This document shows positions 35,488 through 43,772 of a DNA stretch of 64,000 nt, one piece after another; position 1 is the stretch's first letter; each line of letters starts with the position of its first letter. Made by a program: the position numbers and the translations under genes. The stretch is from an uncultured Candidatus Nitrosopumilus sp. (GTDB lineage: Archaea; Thermoproteota; Nitrososphaeria; Nitrososphaerales; Nitrosopumilaceae). The notes beneath the pieces were generated by a model. It did no database searches. It had not been told where the DNA came from and saw only the letters and a program-made list of their open reading frames with translations. The stretch spans positions 1,157,560 through 1,221,559 of the forward strand of contig CATOSM010000001.1 in NCBI GenBank assembly GCA_951812645.1. Reading direction: 5' to 3'.

Positions 35488-36777
35488 TTAAACTGTGATT
35501 ATTTTTCGTTTTACCAAGTTCTCAATGATATTAAGAAAGTCATCATCAGAAATTTTTTCTTCGTACCACCAACCTGCAGAAATTTTCACCCATGATGGAA
35601 TATTCCATTGTGATTGGTTTGTGGTGTCACGTTCAGGTACATCGACAATCTGTTTTTCAAATAGGAAATCTATCCCTTCAAGAAATTCTGAATCAGAAAT
35701 TCGGTTCGTTACCCACCAGTTTGCGTTGGTTTTGATCCATTGGGGAATTTTTGGCAGTTCAGGAGGTAAACCTTTGTCAAAACCAGAAATTTTGATTGTT
35801 CCTTGAGATGTTGGGCCCACATCAAAAGCTACATGCCAAAATCCCATATCGTCTATACTTTGAATAGATTCTATGGGTTCATCATTTAACGTAACAGCAA
35901 ATTTTTCATTGCCTGAAATAGGGGAAAATTCGAAGTTGGCATACGTCTCTAAAGGATAACTGTTGTATCCTCTGATGCTCAATGTAGTTCCCGCCTCATC
36001 AAATTCTGCAGCAGAATACCAAGCACCTGAATCATATCTAAAGTCAAAATCACCACCATTTTTCTTTGCGGTAATAGGAATTACAGTCGTATCAACAGGC
36101 GCAAAGCAACTATAGTAAAAGACTTCATCTGTAATAGATGGATCAGGATACATTGTAAAATCCAGTATCTGTCCCGGTTCAATTTTTTCAATAAATTCTA
36201 TGTTTTGTCCAATGTCTAAGACTCTATCATATCCATGAATTACTGCAAAAATTTTAGGGTTGTGGATAGTTTGTTCCCCAGTGTTTTGAATTCTCCCAGT
36301 AAGATGACCATCATCATGCTTTATCAGAGTCTTATCATAAAGAACAGATATGGGTATTGTATCTTGAATTGTTCTTTCAAAGGATAATTCTACTGGAAGT
36401 AGCTCAACATAATTTGAAACATTTGGGAATTTGGTTTTAAATGGAACTTCTGCACCAGGGCCCAAAGGAACGTGATTGATTGTTTGAGATTGTATTGTAT
36501 GATTATCCATTACAGATACAGTAACTGTTGGAACAATGGCATAATCATTTGTGTTTTTTACATTTCCAACAACCGTATAAATTCCAGCAGAATCAAAATA
36601 TCCAACATATTCGTCAGCAGGAACATAAACCTCTGCAAAGGACAAGTCTGGAATTAGCAGCAATGATAGTCCCAATAGCAATAACGAAGGTTTAGGACAG
36701 AATAACCTAGAAGGAATTGATGATATCTTCGAATCCAGATGTCGGCTTTTCAAGCAGGCTTGGCCTATAGTCTTCAA
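35488..36777 (-). CDS. Secreted protein with two C-terminal W-rich modules
   Basis: The 429-residue product has a long basic n-region and hydrophobic core (PSLLLLGLSLLLIPDLSF, cut near SFA), then a beta-rich domain with recurring tandem strands similar to FxxxT/GxVxNTxxY adhesion-like folds. Two W-rich modules close it (IPQWIKTNANWWVTN and IPSWVKISAGWWYEE). The ATG at 36777 lies inside the end of the upstream HTH gene (71-nt overlap), and no later ATG fits the signal peptide. Its function is not known; it probably acts at the surface. Confidence 0.78.
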   Translation of the reverse strand: MKTIGQACLKSRHLDSKISSIPSRLFCPKPSLLLLGLSLLLIPDLSFAEVYVPADEYVGYFDSAGIYTVVGNVKNTNDYAIVPTVTVSVMDNHTIQSQTINHVPLGPGAEVPFKTKFPNVSNYVELLPVELSFERTIQDTIPISVLYDKTLIKHDDGHLTGRIQNTGEQTIHNPKIFAVIHGYDRVLDIGQNIEFIEKIEPGQILDFTMYPDPSITDEVFYYSCFAPVDTTVIPITAKKNGGDFDFRYDSGAWYSAAEFDEAGTTLSIRGYNSYPLETYANFEFSPISGNEKFAVTLNDEPIESIQSIDDMGFWHVAFDVGPTSQGTIKISGFDKGLPPELPKIPQWIKTNANWWVTNRISDSEFLEGIDFLFEKQIVDVPERDTTNQSQWNIPSWVKISAGWWYEEKISDDDFLNIIENLVKRKIITV

Positions 36778-37207
36778 TTAATTTACCAATAAGATCTCTT
36801 GCTTTAATATGATATCTTCTTTTGAGTTCCACCAGTCTTATCTCGACTAGTCCATCCTCTACAATTTGAGAAAGATATAATGAAACTGTGGATGGTGATT
36901 TTTTAGCTTCTTTAACTAGTTCTGAGAATTCCAACCCATCATCTTTGATTAATGCAAGCAGTAAGTCGCGTGGAGTTTGCTTACGTAAGGCCTTGATGAC
37001 AACAGATTCTTCTTCAGTAATTTGTGGCGGATAGAATCTTGATTGACGCGGTCCGCGAATTACTTTGATTATGCCATTTTTTTCTAATTTTCCCAGATAA
37101 TGACTTAGAACGCCATTCTTTAATCCAGATGAACGCATAATTTCTCGGAATTGAATTCCGGGATTTTGTTCAATAATTTGTTGTAATTGTGAATCTCTAT
37201 CAGTCAT
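36707..37207 (-). CDS. Two-winged-helix transcriptional regulator
   Basis: The 166-residue protein contains two winged HTH domains. The first, residues ~8-55, has FREIMRSSGLKNGVLSHYL; the second, residues ~80-140, has FSELVKEAKKSPSTVSLYL. Its paralogue at 27319-27766 is broken. It overlaps the membrane protein gene upstream by 8 nt and the secreted W-repeat gene downstream by 71 nt, so the three genes form one unit preceded by palindromic site D. It is the best local candidate to bind the 21-nt palindromes. Confidence 0.85.
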   Translation of the reverse strand: MTDRDSQLQQIIEQNPGIQFREIMRSSGLKNGVLSHYLGKLEKNGIIKVIRGPRQSRFYPPQITEEESVVIKALRKQTPRDLLLALIKDDGLEFSELVKEAKKSPSTVSLYLSQIVEDGLVEIRLVELKRRYHIKARDLIGKLIEDYRPSLLEKPTSGFEDIINSF

Positions 37208-37592
37208 TTCTAAACACTCCTAATGCCAATAATCCTAATGTAATGAATGTCAATAAATGTCCTATCTCACTTAGAGGCATTAATTCAAAGTCAAAAACTG
37301 ATGGCCATGTGGCATCTGCAAGTAATACAATTTCAGCTGCAATGAAATTTGTAAAAGCTATTGCGCTTAGCAAAAGTCGTTTTGTTCTTAATCTATAGTA
37401 TGCAAACCCTGCCAGTACCGAAATAAAGACTGCAAGAGAGATCCCTCCAACATGCAAAAAGATGTGAGCAATATGATAGCCGTGTAGCAAATGAGGGACA
37501 ATTATTGGTAAAGCCAAAATTGCAACAACGCCAGTTATTACAATAGAAAAGAGGGTTGATTTTTTCTCAACTATGCGTTCAGGCCTAAACAA
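37200..37592 (-). CDS. Small membrane protein, four helices
   Basis: The 130-residue protein is mostly hydrophobic with four predicted membrane helices, including VVAILALPIIVPHLLHGYHI and a later helix with GHLLTFITLGLLALGVF. Several histidines lie in or near the helices. The start appears to be TTG at 37592, which agrees with a leaderless transcript from the TTAAATTTAAAA box at 37612-37623. It leads the unit with the HTH regulator, so it could be a sensor for it, but this is inference. Confidence 0.65.
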   Translation of the reverse strand: MFRPERIVEKKSTLFSIVITGVVAILALPIIVPHLLHGYHIAHIFLHVGGISLAVFISVLAGFAYYRLRTKRLLLSAIAFTNFIAAEIVLLADATWPSVFDFELMPLSEIGHLLTFITLGLLALGVFRND

Positions 37593-37630
37593 AGTGATCC
37601 GTGTTATAGTCTTTTAAATTTAAGGGGACT

Positions 37631-37651
37631 GGTTCATTGATCGAATGGATA
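37631..37651 (-). promoter_or_regulatory. 21-nt palindromic site D (half degenerate)
   Basis: The left + strand arm GGTTCATT is intact but the right arm reads AATGGATA instead of AATGWACC. The intact arm is 7 nt from the AT-rich TTAAATTTAAAA box (37623-37612, - strand) before the membrane protein/HTH operon. Same layout as sites A, B and C, weaker sequence. Confidence 0.5.
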
Positions 37652-37655
37652 TCGA

Positions 37656-39257
37656 TCAGGTACGAATGATTCCGTTTTTGATTAAATATTCCAGAGCTTG
37701 AACAAATGTTTCGTCATCCATCTGACCCTCAGCCCACCATGCAGCATTGCTTCTAATCCAAGACGGGATTTCTTGAGGCTCTGAAATTTCTTGTTCAGCT
37801 TGAGGAATTGAAATTATATTGTTTTTAATCAAATATCCGATTGCCTGAATGAAAGTACTATCATCTATCTGTTCTTGAGACCACCACAATGCATTGCTTC
37901 TAACCCAATCAGGTAATGAAATTTCATCACCGCTAGTTTTTCTATCAATTACAATAGGAATTACAGATTTTGCAAGATTGTTATTGTCTAAATTTTTAAA
38001 ATTCAGATTTACAATGCCAGAAACATCATTTGGAATAAAAAATTCTGCGACATTATGTCCATCTTTTGAATCGGAACTAATTCCACTTTGTTGGTAAATA
38101 ATTCTGTCATTTTGAGTCATTGAAAAATCATAGTTTGTTGCGACAGGTTTGTTTTTTAGGAAAATATCTGTTACATCAAAAAATATTTTCGCATTTGAAT
38201 CTGATTTTAGATTTTCAGGTTCCCAAAATGTTAGGATTCTGAATTGACCATTATCAGTTACAGAACTCATGTGAGGATAATCAAGATTGGGCGTAATTTT
38301 GAAATTCATTCCGTCTAGATTTGAAGCATTTTCAAAAATATTTTGCAACTCTTTTTGATAAATAATAAAATGGACTGTTCTTCCATCAGAGAAAAAATCA
38401 TCAATATTTACAATATCTTCAGATAATTCTATTCCATTAACATTCATTGTAAATCCAGACACAAGTAAATCACCAAAGGCTTTTGGTATAACTAGTTCCT
38501 CATGAACTACAGATGTTTGATTGATGTTTGATTGATTCCAATCAAAAGGCATGAAAAAGCTGATTTCCTTAGAATTTGAGTCATAGTTGAAATTTGAAAT
38601 TTCGTCATAGTAGGTAATTACGTCAATTTTCTGCTCACCAAAATTTGGATCAACAAGATCATGTCTGGAGGTTTGAGCAATTGAAATTCCTGCATTAAAC
38701 ACTAGAGGCTCATCTAATTTCTGTGAATAATCATCTGCAGTCAATACACTGACATCTAATTTGTATAATCCACCACCACTCAAATTAGGACCTTTAACGT
38801 GAACCATCCTACTCTCCAACCCCAATAAAGAACCAAGCAATCCCCCACCGTTTTCTTCTTCTAGGATTATGGAATCAGTTTCTTCAGATACAAAATTAAA
38901 AACTATGAATCCATTGTCAGCTTTGAATTCTTGCTCAAACAGAAACTGTTCTCCACGTTCAGATTTGATTAGAAATGTAACATCACGCAAAGTAATTTTT
39001 GAATCAAAATCAATTAAGGAAATAGATATTTGTTGATCATCGTTTGTTTCAGGATCGCTTTGGGATGATGAAACTTCTAATGTTACAGATTTTCCATTAA
39101 GATCAACGGGGGGAAATGTTTCACTTCCAACACCATGGCCATACACACTATCAAAAGCAGCAATGCAAAGAATTGGAACTAGTAAAAGTGCAAATAATGG
39201 AATATTTTTCAACCTATGTCCACTTGTCTGGATTTTTCTTTCTGATTTCTTTTCCAT
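37656..39257 (-). CDS. Secreted HG-family protein with two W-rich modules
   Basis: From the ATG at 39257 the protein is 533 residues; an in-frame ATG at 39305 adds 16 residues that overlap the upstream small ORF. It has a signal peptide ending before HGVGSETFP, a large beta-rich domain, and two C-terminal W-rich modules (LPDWVRSNALWWSQE and IPSWIRSNAAWWAEG). The mature N-terminus and the segments VITYYDEISNFNYDS, FMPFDWNQ and VVHEELVIPKAF align by eye with the proteins at 39442-41163 and 53914-55296. It is one of three paralogues with different C-termini. The function is unknown. Confidence 0.8.
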   Translation of the reverse strand: MEKKSERKIQTSGHRLKNIPLFALLLVPILCIAAFDSVYGHGVGSETFPPVDLNGKSVTLEVSSSQSDPETNDDQQISISLIDFDSKITLRDVTFLIKSERGEQFLFEQEFKADNGFIVFNFVSEETDSIILEEENGGGLLGSLLGLESRMVHVKGPNLSGGGLYKLDVSVLTADDYSQKLDEPLVFNAGISIAQTSRHDLVDPNFGEQKIDVITYYDEISNFNYDSNSKEISFFMPFDWNQSNINQTSVVHEELVIPKAFGDLLVSGFTMNVNGIELSEDIVNIDDFFSDGRTVHFIIYQKELQNIFENASNLDGMNFKITPNLDYPHMSSVTDNGQFRILTFWEPENLKSDSNAKIFFDVTDIFLKNKPVATNYDFSMTQNDRIIYQQSGISSDSKDGHNVAEFFIPNDVSGIVNLNFKNLDNNNLAKSVIPIVIDRKTSGDEISLPDWVRSNALWWSQEQIDDSTFIQAIGYLIKNNIISIPQAEQEISEPQEIPSWIRSNAAWWAEGQMDDETFVQALEYLIKNGIIRT

Positions 39258-39420
39258 CGACTGTGAGACGATCTTGTTCTTCAAAAACAGTGTGCCATCT
39301 GCCATTGTCAGGAAAAATTTTATTCATTTCTTTTAATTTATCATTGGTTGGTGCTTTGTTCATTAATGCGCCCCATCTCATATTTGGTACTTTTGGCATG
39401 ATATCATTGATGTCTTTCAC
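39214..39420 (-). CDS. Small hypothetical protein, 68 aa
   Basis: The frame encodes MKDINDIMPKVPNMRWGALM and ends ...IRKKNPDKWT, with well-spaced hydrophobic and basic residues and no signal peptide. It overlaps the start of the secreted protein gene downstream by 44 nt if that gene starts at 39257. The stretch reads as real protein but no family is recognised. An overlap of this size with a signal-peptide region leaves it uncertain. Confidence 0.5.
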   Translation of the reverse strand: MKDINDIMPKVPNMRWGALMNKAPTNDKLKEMNKIFPDNGRWHTVFEEQDRLTVDGKEIRKKNPDKWT

Positions 39421-39441
39421 TTCATTATCACTTTACAGAAT

Positions 39442-41163
39442 TTATTTAAAAACTTGTGATTGTACTCTCATAATTCCCTCTTTAATCAAATATTGGATGC
39501 CCTGTATGAAAGAGTCATCATCGATTTGTCCAGCTGCCCACCATTCTGCATTATTTTTAATCCAACCCGGAATATCGCCTGGACCACCACCAGTACCTTG
39601 AGTGGTTGGAGGAATCTTTAGAACGTCCTCTTTAATCAAATATTGGATGCCCTGTATGAAAGAGTCATCATCGATTTGTCCAGCTGCCCACCATTCTGCA
39701 TTATTTTTAATCCAACCCGGAATTGGTGCTTTTTCTACAGCCGGGGGAGTTGTAATTCCAGAACCCGGACCAATTTCAATAATTGCCGAACCTATTCCTG
39801 CATAAGTTGGATCATAATCTAAGCCAGTTCCATATACCCAAACGTCAAGTTGAATTTGTCCTGAAGATGGAACATGGACTTCTTGTATGTCTATTCCTTC
39901 AATAGAGGTCAGTCCAGGAAGCAGAGAATCTTCAGGAGCATATCTAAACAATTCTTGTTGAGAATCATCGATGACTGCATATCCATATCTTACATCTTTG
40001 ATCAAATCTCTATTTTCGTTAAAGAATGTAAATTCAAATGGAACATTTTGATTAGCACCATACTTTCCGTCCCACGAAATATTTACCGTAGCTGGTACCT
40101 GTTGTTCCCAGTTTGTAGCATCTACAAGATAGAATTCAGTAGAACTCTTTTCTGTTTCTGCCAGTGGAACTAATTTTAAGTTCATATTTTTGTTGTCGTA
40201 GTTATCAGGGCCCAAAGATTCATTGATTGATTCTAAATCACTTTTTGATACCAAGAAATGGATCACATTGGTATCATCATATGAGTATGGATCATTTAAC
40301 AGAGCCTTTTGGCTAATTTCTACACCGTTAACATATCCTTTGAATTGTTTTCCTTCAGCATATGGAACAAATGATTTTGGTACTCTAACTTCCTCATGTA
40401 CTACTTGAACTAGATTGACATAGTCTGGACTCCAATCAAATGCCATATCGAAATTAATTGAATTGTCAGATGTGTCGAATTGGAAATTTTCAACTTCGTC
40501 ATAATATGTTTTTACGACTATAGGTACATCAGCATTTGCGGTTTGAATGAAAAAGTCTTGCTCTTGTGCAACACTAACAAAGGTATCATAGGTCAATCTC
40601 TGAGCTAGTACGCTTTTAGGACTAGTGGCAGCCTCAATGTCTACTTTGATGTTGTATAATCCACCCTTATCAAAAATCGGGCCAGTGATTGTAGGTCTAG
40701 CACAGATGTCCAAATTCTCATCAGTACACGCCGCACCTTGAACATACAATGCTCCAGGTGCACTAACATGTTCAGAACCACCATATATCGTGCATTTCCA
40801 AAGTTCAGCCTCATCACAGCCAGGCTCCGGTCTGATTTCTACATCTAATGATCCATCTAAATCATAAAACAAACTTCGTGCAAGCAAGTCTCCACTTCGC
40901 CAAACTTCCACCCTGTAAGTTACTTTTTCCAAAGTGGTATCAGTAAGAGTGTCAAAAAATCTAATTTTCATATTTACATCCTCAATATCATCCATAGTGA
41001 TATCAGAAGGGGACAGATCGGTACGGACGGTAACTTCCATGCCACCAAAGCTAATTGGTTCAGCTTGATCTCCACCAAGTCCATGTGCAAATGCAGTCGG
41101 CAGAATTGCAGGAATCGTGAAAATTCCAATAATTGTAACTAATAAGGCAAACTTGTTGTGCAA
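39442..41163 (-). CDS. Secreted HG-family protein with two identical W modules
   Basis: The 573-residue product has a signal peptide ([17 protein letters not shown]) and a mature start [10 protein letters not shown] shared with its two paralogues, then a beta-rich domain with [24 protein letters not shown] and [12 protein letters not shown]. The last ~100 residues are two W-rich modules, [20 protein letters not shown], identical over 32 residues and over 97 bp of DNA, separated by a Gly/Pro linker. Likely a surface-layer or adhesion protein; the ligand is unknown. A TATA-like TTTAAATATGG (41193-41183) lies ~25 nt upstream of its ATG. Confidence 0.82.
   Translation of the reverse strand: MHNKFALLVTIIGIFTIPAILPTAFAHGLGGDQAEPISFGGMEVTVRTDLSPSDITMDDIEDVNMKIRFFDTLTDTTLEKVTYRVEVWRSGDLLARSLFYDLDGSLDVEIRPEPGCDEAELWKCTIYGGSEHVSAPGALYVQGAACTDENLDICARPTITGPIFDKGGLYNIKVDIEAATSPKSVLAQRLTYDTFVSVAQEQDFFIQTANADVPIVVKTYYDEVENFQFDTSDNSINFDMAFDWSPDYVNLVQVVHEEVRVPKSFVPYAEGKQFKGYVNGVEISQKALLNDPYSYDDTNVIHFLVSKSDLESINESLGPDNYDNKNMNLKLVPLAETEKSSTEFYLVDATNWEQQVPATVNISWDGKYGANQNVPFEFTFFNENRDLIKDVRYGYAVIDDSQQELFRYAPEDSLLPGLTSIEGIDIQEVHVPSSGQIQLDVWVYGTGLDYDPTYAGIGSAIIEIGPGSGITTPPAVEKAPIPGWIKNNAEWWAAGQIDDDSFIQGIQYLIKEDVLKIPPTTQGTGGGPGDIPGWIKNNAEWWAAGQIDDDSFIQGIQYLIKEGIMRVQSQVFK
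39477..39573 (-). repeat. 97-bp exact direct repeat, copy 1
   Basis: This segment is identical over 97 bp to 39627-39723, exactly 150 bp (50 codons) away. It encodes the last W-rich module of the secreted protein. Perfect DNA identity, while the modules of other proteins differ, points to a recent duplication or gene conversion. Confidence 0.95.
39627..39723 (-). repeat. 97-bp exact direct repeat, copy 2
   Basis: Second copy of the 97-bp repeat, encoding the first W-rich module in the protein. Both borders change at once to unlike sequence, and the period is a multiple of three, so unequal recombination could add or remove modules in frame. Confidence 0.95.
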
Positions 41164-41275
41164 TACTAAATTTGCACCAATTCCATATTTAAAGATGGTA
41201 CAGCATTTCTATGCGTGAGTTTTTTCATTTAGAAAATAGAGTACAACTTTTATTTCCGATTTTCAAAATAGCAAT

Positions 41276-42088
41276 ATGAAATTTTTACTTTCACTATCAC
41301 TCATTCCATTGTTAATGGTTCCAGCATTTGCAGAATCACAAACTTTGCCAACGGACAAAGGAACTTTGGATGTAAAATTAACACATGATGTAATAGAACC
41401 AAATATTCAAACAAAGATAAACATTGATTTTCTAAACCCTCAAACACAAAAAGTCCAAGAACACATTGATTATACGATTGCAGTGTCTAAAGATGGAGAA
41501 GCAGTGTTTGGCCCAATTCCATTAACTCACACATCGTTGGGTTCTGTGAAAATCCCGATTGAATTTAATCTAGGGGATGGAATATACACAATGGACTTTG
41601 AAATAGAGGGCATATTGTTTCAACCAATTCCAACTGAAACAGTATCATTTGATATTCTAGTAGGAGAAGCAAATGCTCAACCACCAGCAGATGTTGATCC
41701 ACCTAAAGAAAATGGAAGCTGTTTGATTGCAACTGCAGCATATGGTTCTGAGATGGCACCACAAATTCAGCAACTAAGAGAACTTAGAGATAACACAGTA
41801 ATGTCGACAAAATCAGGAGCTGTGTTTATGAGTGGATTTAATCAATTCTATTATTCGTTTTCACCTAGTGTAGCTGATTATGAAAGAGAGAATCCAATTT
41901 TCAAAGAAATGATAAAAGTTGGATTAACTCCAATGCTATCATCACTATCTTTGCTAAATCATGTTGAGATAAATTCTGAACAAGAAATGTTAGGATATGG
42001 TATCTCCTTAATGCTGTTAAACGTAGGAATGTATGCTGGAATTCCCGTATTTGCAATTTTCAAATTGTGCCAGCTCAAAAAGAACTAG
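41276..42088 (+). CDS. Secreted protein with CFI-box C-terminal domain
   Basis: The 270-residue protein has a signal peptide (FLLSLSLIPLLMVPAFA), a beta-rich domain, a proline/aspartate linker near residue 140, and a C-terminal domain with SCLIATAAYGSEMAPQIQQL, the CFI-box-CTERM signature, plus YYSFSPSVADYERENP. The C-terminal region has hydrophobic helices that may anchor it. The role of this domain is not known; it occurs at the end of many secreted thaumarchaeal proteins. It stands 57 nt upstream of the cupredoxin gene on the same strand. Confidence 0.85.
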   Translation: MKFLLSLSLIPLLMVPAFAESQTLPTDKGTLDVKLTHDVIEPNIQTKINIDFLNPQTQKVQEHIDYTIAVSKDGEAVFGPIPLTHTSLGSVKIPIEFNLGDGIYTMDFEIEGILFQPIPTETVSFDILVGEANAQPPADVDPPKENGSCLIATAAYGSEMAPQIQQLRELRDNTVMSTKSGAVFMSGFNQFYYSFSPSVADYERENPIFKEMIKVGLTPMLSSLSLLNHVEINSEQEMLGYGISLMLLNVGMYAGIPVFAIFKLCQLKKN

Positions 42089-42145
42089 TTCTAATGCTGG
42101 AAATTCCAGTGAGGTTTTTATGTATCCAGCCAAGTAATTTGTCTA

Positions 42146-43027
42146 ATGAAGACTAAAGCACTTAGCTCATTCTTCGTACTATTTGCTATCGCAGCAGGTA
42201 TGCTTACAATGGCACCAGCTGCTTTTGCAGATCATGCAGAGGTAACTATTGAACCAGCAATGGGTTCTGGTACACCAGGTTGTGAAGAAACTCCAGAAGG
42301 ATGTTACATTCCAAGTACTGCAACTGTTGACGTTGGCGGAAAAGTAATTTTCTCAAACACTGATAGTGCAGCACATACATTCACATCAGGTATGGCATCA
42401 GATGGTGATTCTGTTGGAGCCGTATTTGATTCCAGTCTAGCAATGGCAGGAAGTTCATTTGAATGGTCCCCAACTGTGGTTGGTGAACAACCATACTTCT
42501 GTATAGTTCATCCTTGGATGGAAGGAATTATCATAGTACAAGAAGTAGGAGCTGCTGAAGATACACATGACGATCATGGTGACGACGGTGAAATGATGCA
42601 CATGAAAGGTGATGCGTCTGGAACCGGAATGTTATCTGATAGCACAGTGGTTTCAGTTTGGACTTCAACACCAACTGCAGGTGAAATGATGGAAATCTCC
42701 ATCGAATTCAAAGATGCAGAACATGTTAACCACGACATAGTGGTTACACAAAACGGTGAGGAAGTACTAAACGATGAAGGCGCACACCATCACGACGGTA
42801 AAGGCGTTCACACTACAGCAGCATTAAGTTCTTCTGATCCAGTAGACATCACCATTACCTTCCAAGGTTATGGTGTTGATGATCCTAAGACAGGACCAAT
42901 TGGTGAAGAAGTTGTATTCTCAAACGTTGTCCCAGAGTTCGGTACAATTGCAATGATGATACTGGCTGCTGCAATCATAAGCATCGTAGCAGTAACTGCA
43001 AAATCTAGAGTCGTTCCAAGATTTTAG
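42146..43027 (+). CDS. Cupredoxin (plastocyanin-like) with PEFG-CTERM
   Basis: The 293-residue exported protein has a signal peptide cut near AAFA|DHAE, then a cupredoxin domain with type I copper ligands His77 (SAAHTFTSG), Cys119, His122 and Met125 (FCIVHPWM). A His/Asp-rich linker (HDDHGDDGEMMHMKG) and a second beta domain follow. The C-terminus has VVPEFG, a hydrophobic helix and a basic end, the PEFG-CTERM archaeosortase signal. Thaumarchaea use many such blue copper proteins for electron transfer outside the membrane. It is near the CopC/CopD-like gene, fitting a copper-handling area. Confidence 0.93.
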   Translation: MKTKALSSFFVLFAIAAGMLTMAPAAFADHAEVTIEPAMGSGTPGCEETPEGCYIPSTATVDVGGKVIFSNTDSAAHTFTSGMASDGDSVGAVFDSSLAMAGSSFEWSPTVVGEQPYFCIVHPWMEGIIIVQEVGAAEDTHDDHGDDGEMMHMKGDASGTGMLSDSTVVSVWTSTPTAGEMMEISIEFKDAEHVNHDIVVTQNGEEVLNDEGAHHHDGKGVHTTAALSSSDPVDITITFQGYGVDDPKTGPIGEEVVFSNVVPEFGTIAMMILAAAIISIVAVTAKSRVVPRF

Positions 43028-43041
43028 GAATTCCTCTTTTT

Positions 43042-43677
43042 CTATTTTCTTTTCACTAGAGAAATTATTGCCAAGATAATAGCTGCTGCTGCAATTGACA
43101 ATCCAAATATTGCAAAGTCGTAAGCTTGCCCACCATTAGAATCAACTTTGGTTTCGCCTGAATTAATTTTAGAAACATCTTGCTGTAATGATGCAATTGC
43201 CTGTTTTAATGCTCCAATATCAGTGTCACCACCGCCAGAGGTTGGAGGAAAATCCAAAATTGCTGTTGGTTCTACGTCTTCAATAGGTATTTTGATATCA
43301 ACTGGAACCCCGCGAATCTCTCCCTTTAATTCAACCATGTAGCTTCCAGTTTTAGTTGGAATGATAGGCGAGAAGTAATATCCAGGTCTTGGATCAGAAT
43401 TAATGTCAATTCTTTTAGTAGCACCGCCAAACATTACAGTTGCATCGGTACTTTTGAAAACGTTTGTGACACCAGTGTATGTGCCTTCTTTTTCACCTGA
43501 TTCTGTAATCTTCAAAACAAGGTTATTTCGAATTCCTACTACAGGAGGCTCAATTCCCCATCCAGCCTCAATGGCATATTGTTCTACGTGAACTGTAGTA
43601 TGCGCATATGATGGAGCAGTCATTCCAATTGAAAATAATAACGCAATAAAGCCGAAAAATGCTATCTTCACGACCAT
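43042..43677 (-). CDS. Exported membrane-anchored protein, 211 aa
   Basis: From the ATG at 43677 the product starts MVVKIAFFGFIALLFSIG, a signal peptide cut near SYA|HTTVHVEQ, and ends with a membrane helix (FAIFGLSIAAAAIILAIISL) and VKRK. The mature start His-Thr-Thr-Val-His could bind metal. The middle has beta-strand-rich Ig-like sequence (PGYYFSPIIPTKTGSYMVEL). The longer 255-aa frame from 43809 would run across the divergent promoter and is rejected. It diverges from the CopC-CopD gene and may be its partner, possibly in copper handling. Confidence 0.7.
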   Translation of the reverse strand: MVVKIAFFGFIALLFSIGMTAPSYAHTTVHVEQYAIEAGWGIEPPVVGIRNNLVLKITESGEKEGTYTGVTNVFKSTDATVMFGGATKRIDINSDPRPGYYFSPIIPTKTGSYMVELKGEIRGVPVDIKIPIEDVEPTAILDFPPTSGGGDTDIGALKQAIASLQQDVSKINSGETKVDSNGGQAYDFAIFGLSIAAAAIILAIISLVKRK

Positions 43678-43714
43678 CAATGGAGAATCATCAGTTATTA
43701 TCTTTATGTAAATT

Positions 43715-43740
43715 GGTACAAATTTAGAAGAATGTAAACT
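43715..43740. promoter_or_regulatory. Divergent promoter with loose palindrome
   Basis: The arms GGTACA and TGTAaaC lie in a 26-bp span between two AT-rich boxes: CTTTATGTAA (43702-43711) for the - strand gene and GTTTAAATTG (43741-43750), ~25-30 nt before the ATG at 43773, for the + strand gene. The arms resemble the 21-nt sites A-D but with longer spacing, so the relation is tentative. Confidence 0.4.
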
Positions 43741-43772
43741 GTTTAAATTGTCATAGATGATCTTATCAACAA

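Noticed and set aside
39477-39723. Two identical ~97-bp units that could suggest a repeat array or CRISPR
   Set aside because: Only two copies, in frame inside a coding region, and they encode the W-rich module. No CRISPR repeats or cas genes are seen anywhere in the window.
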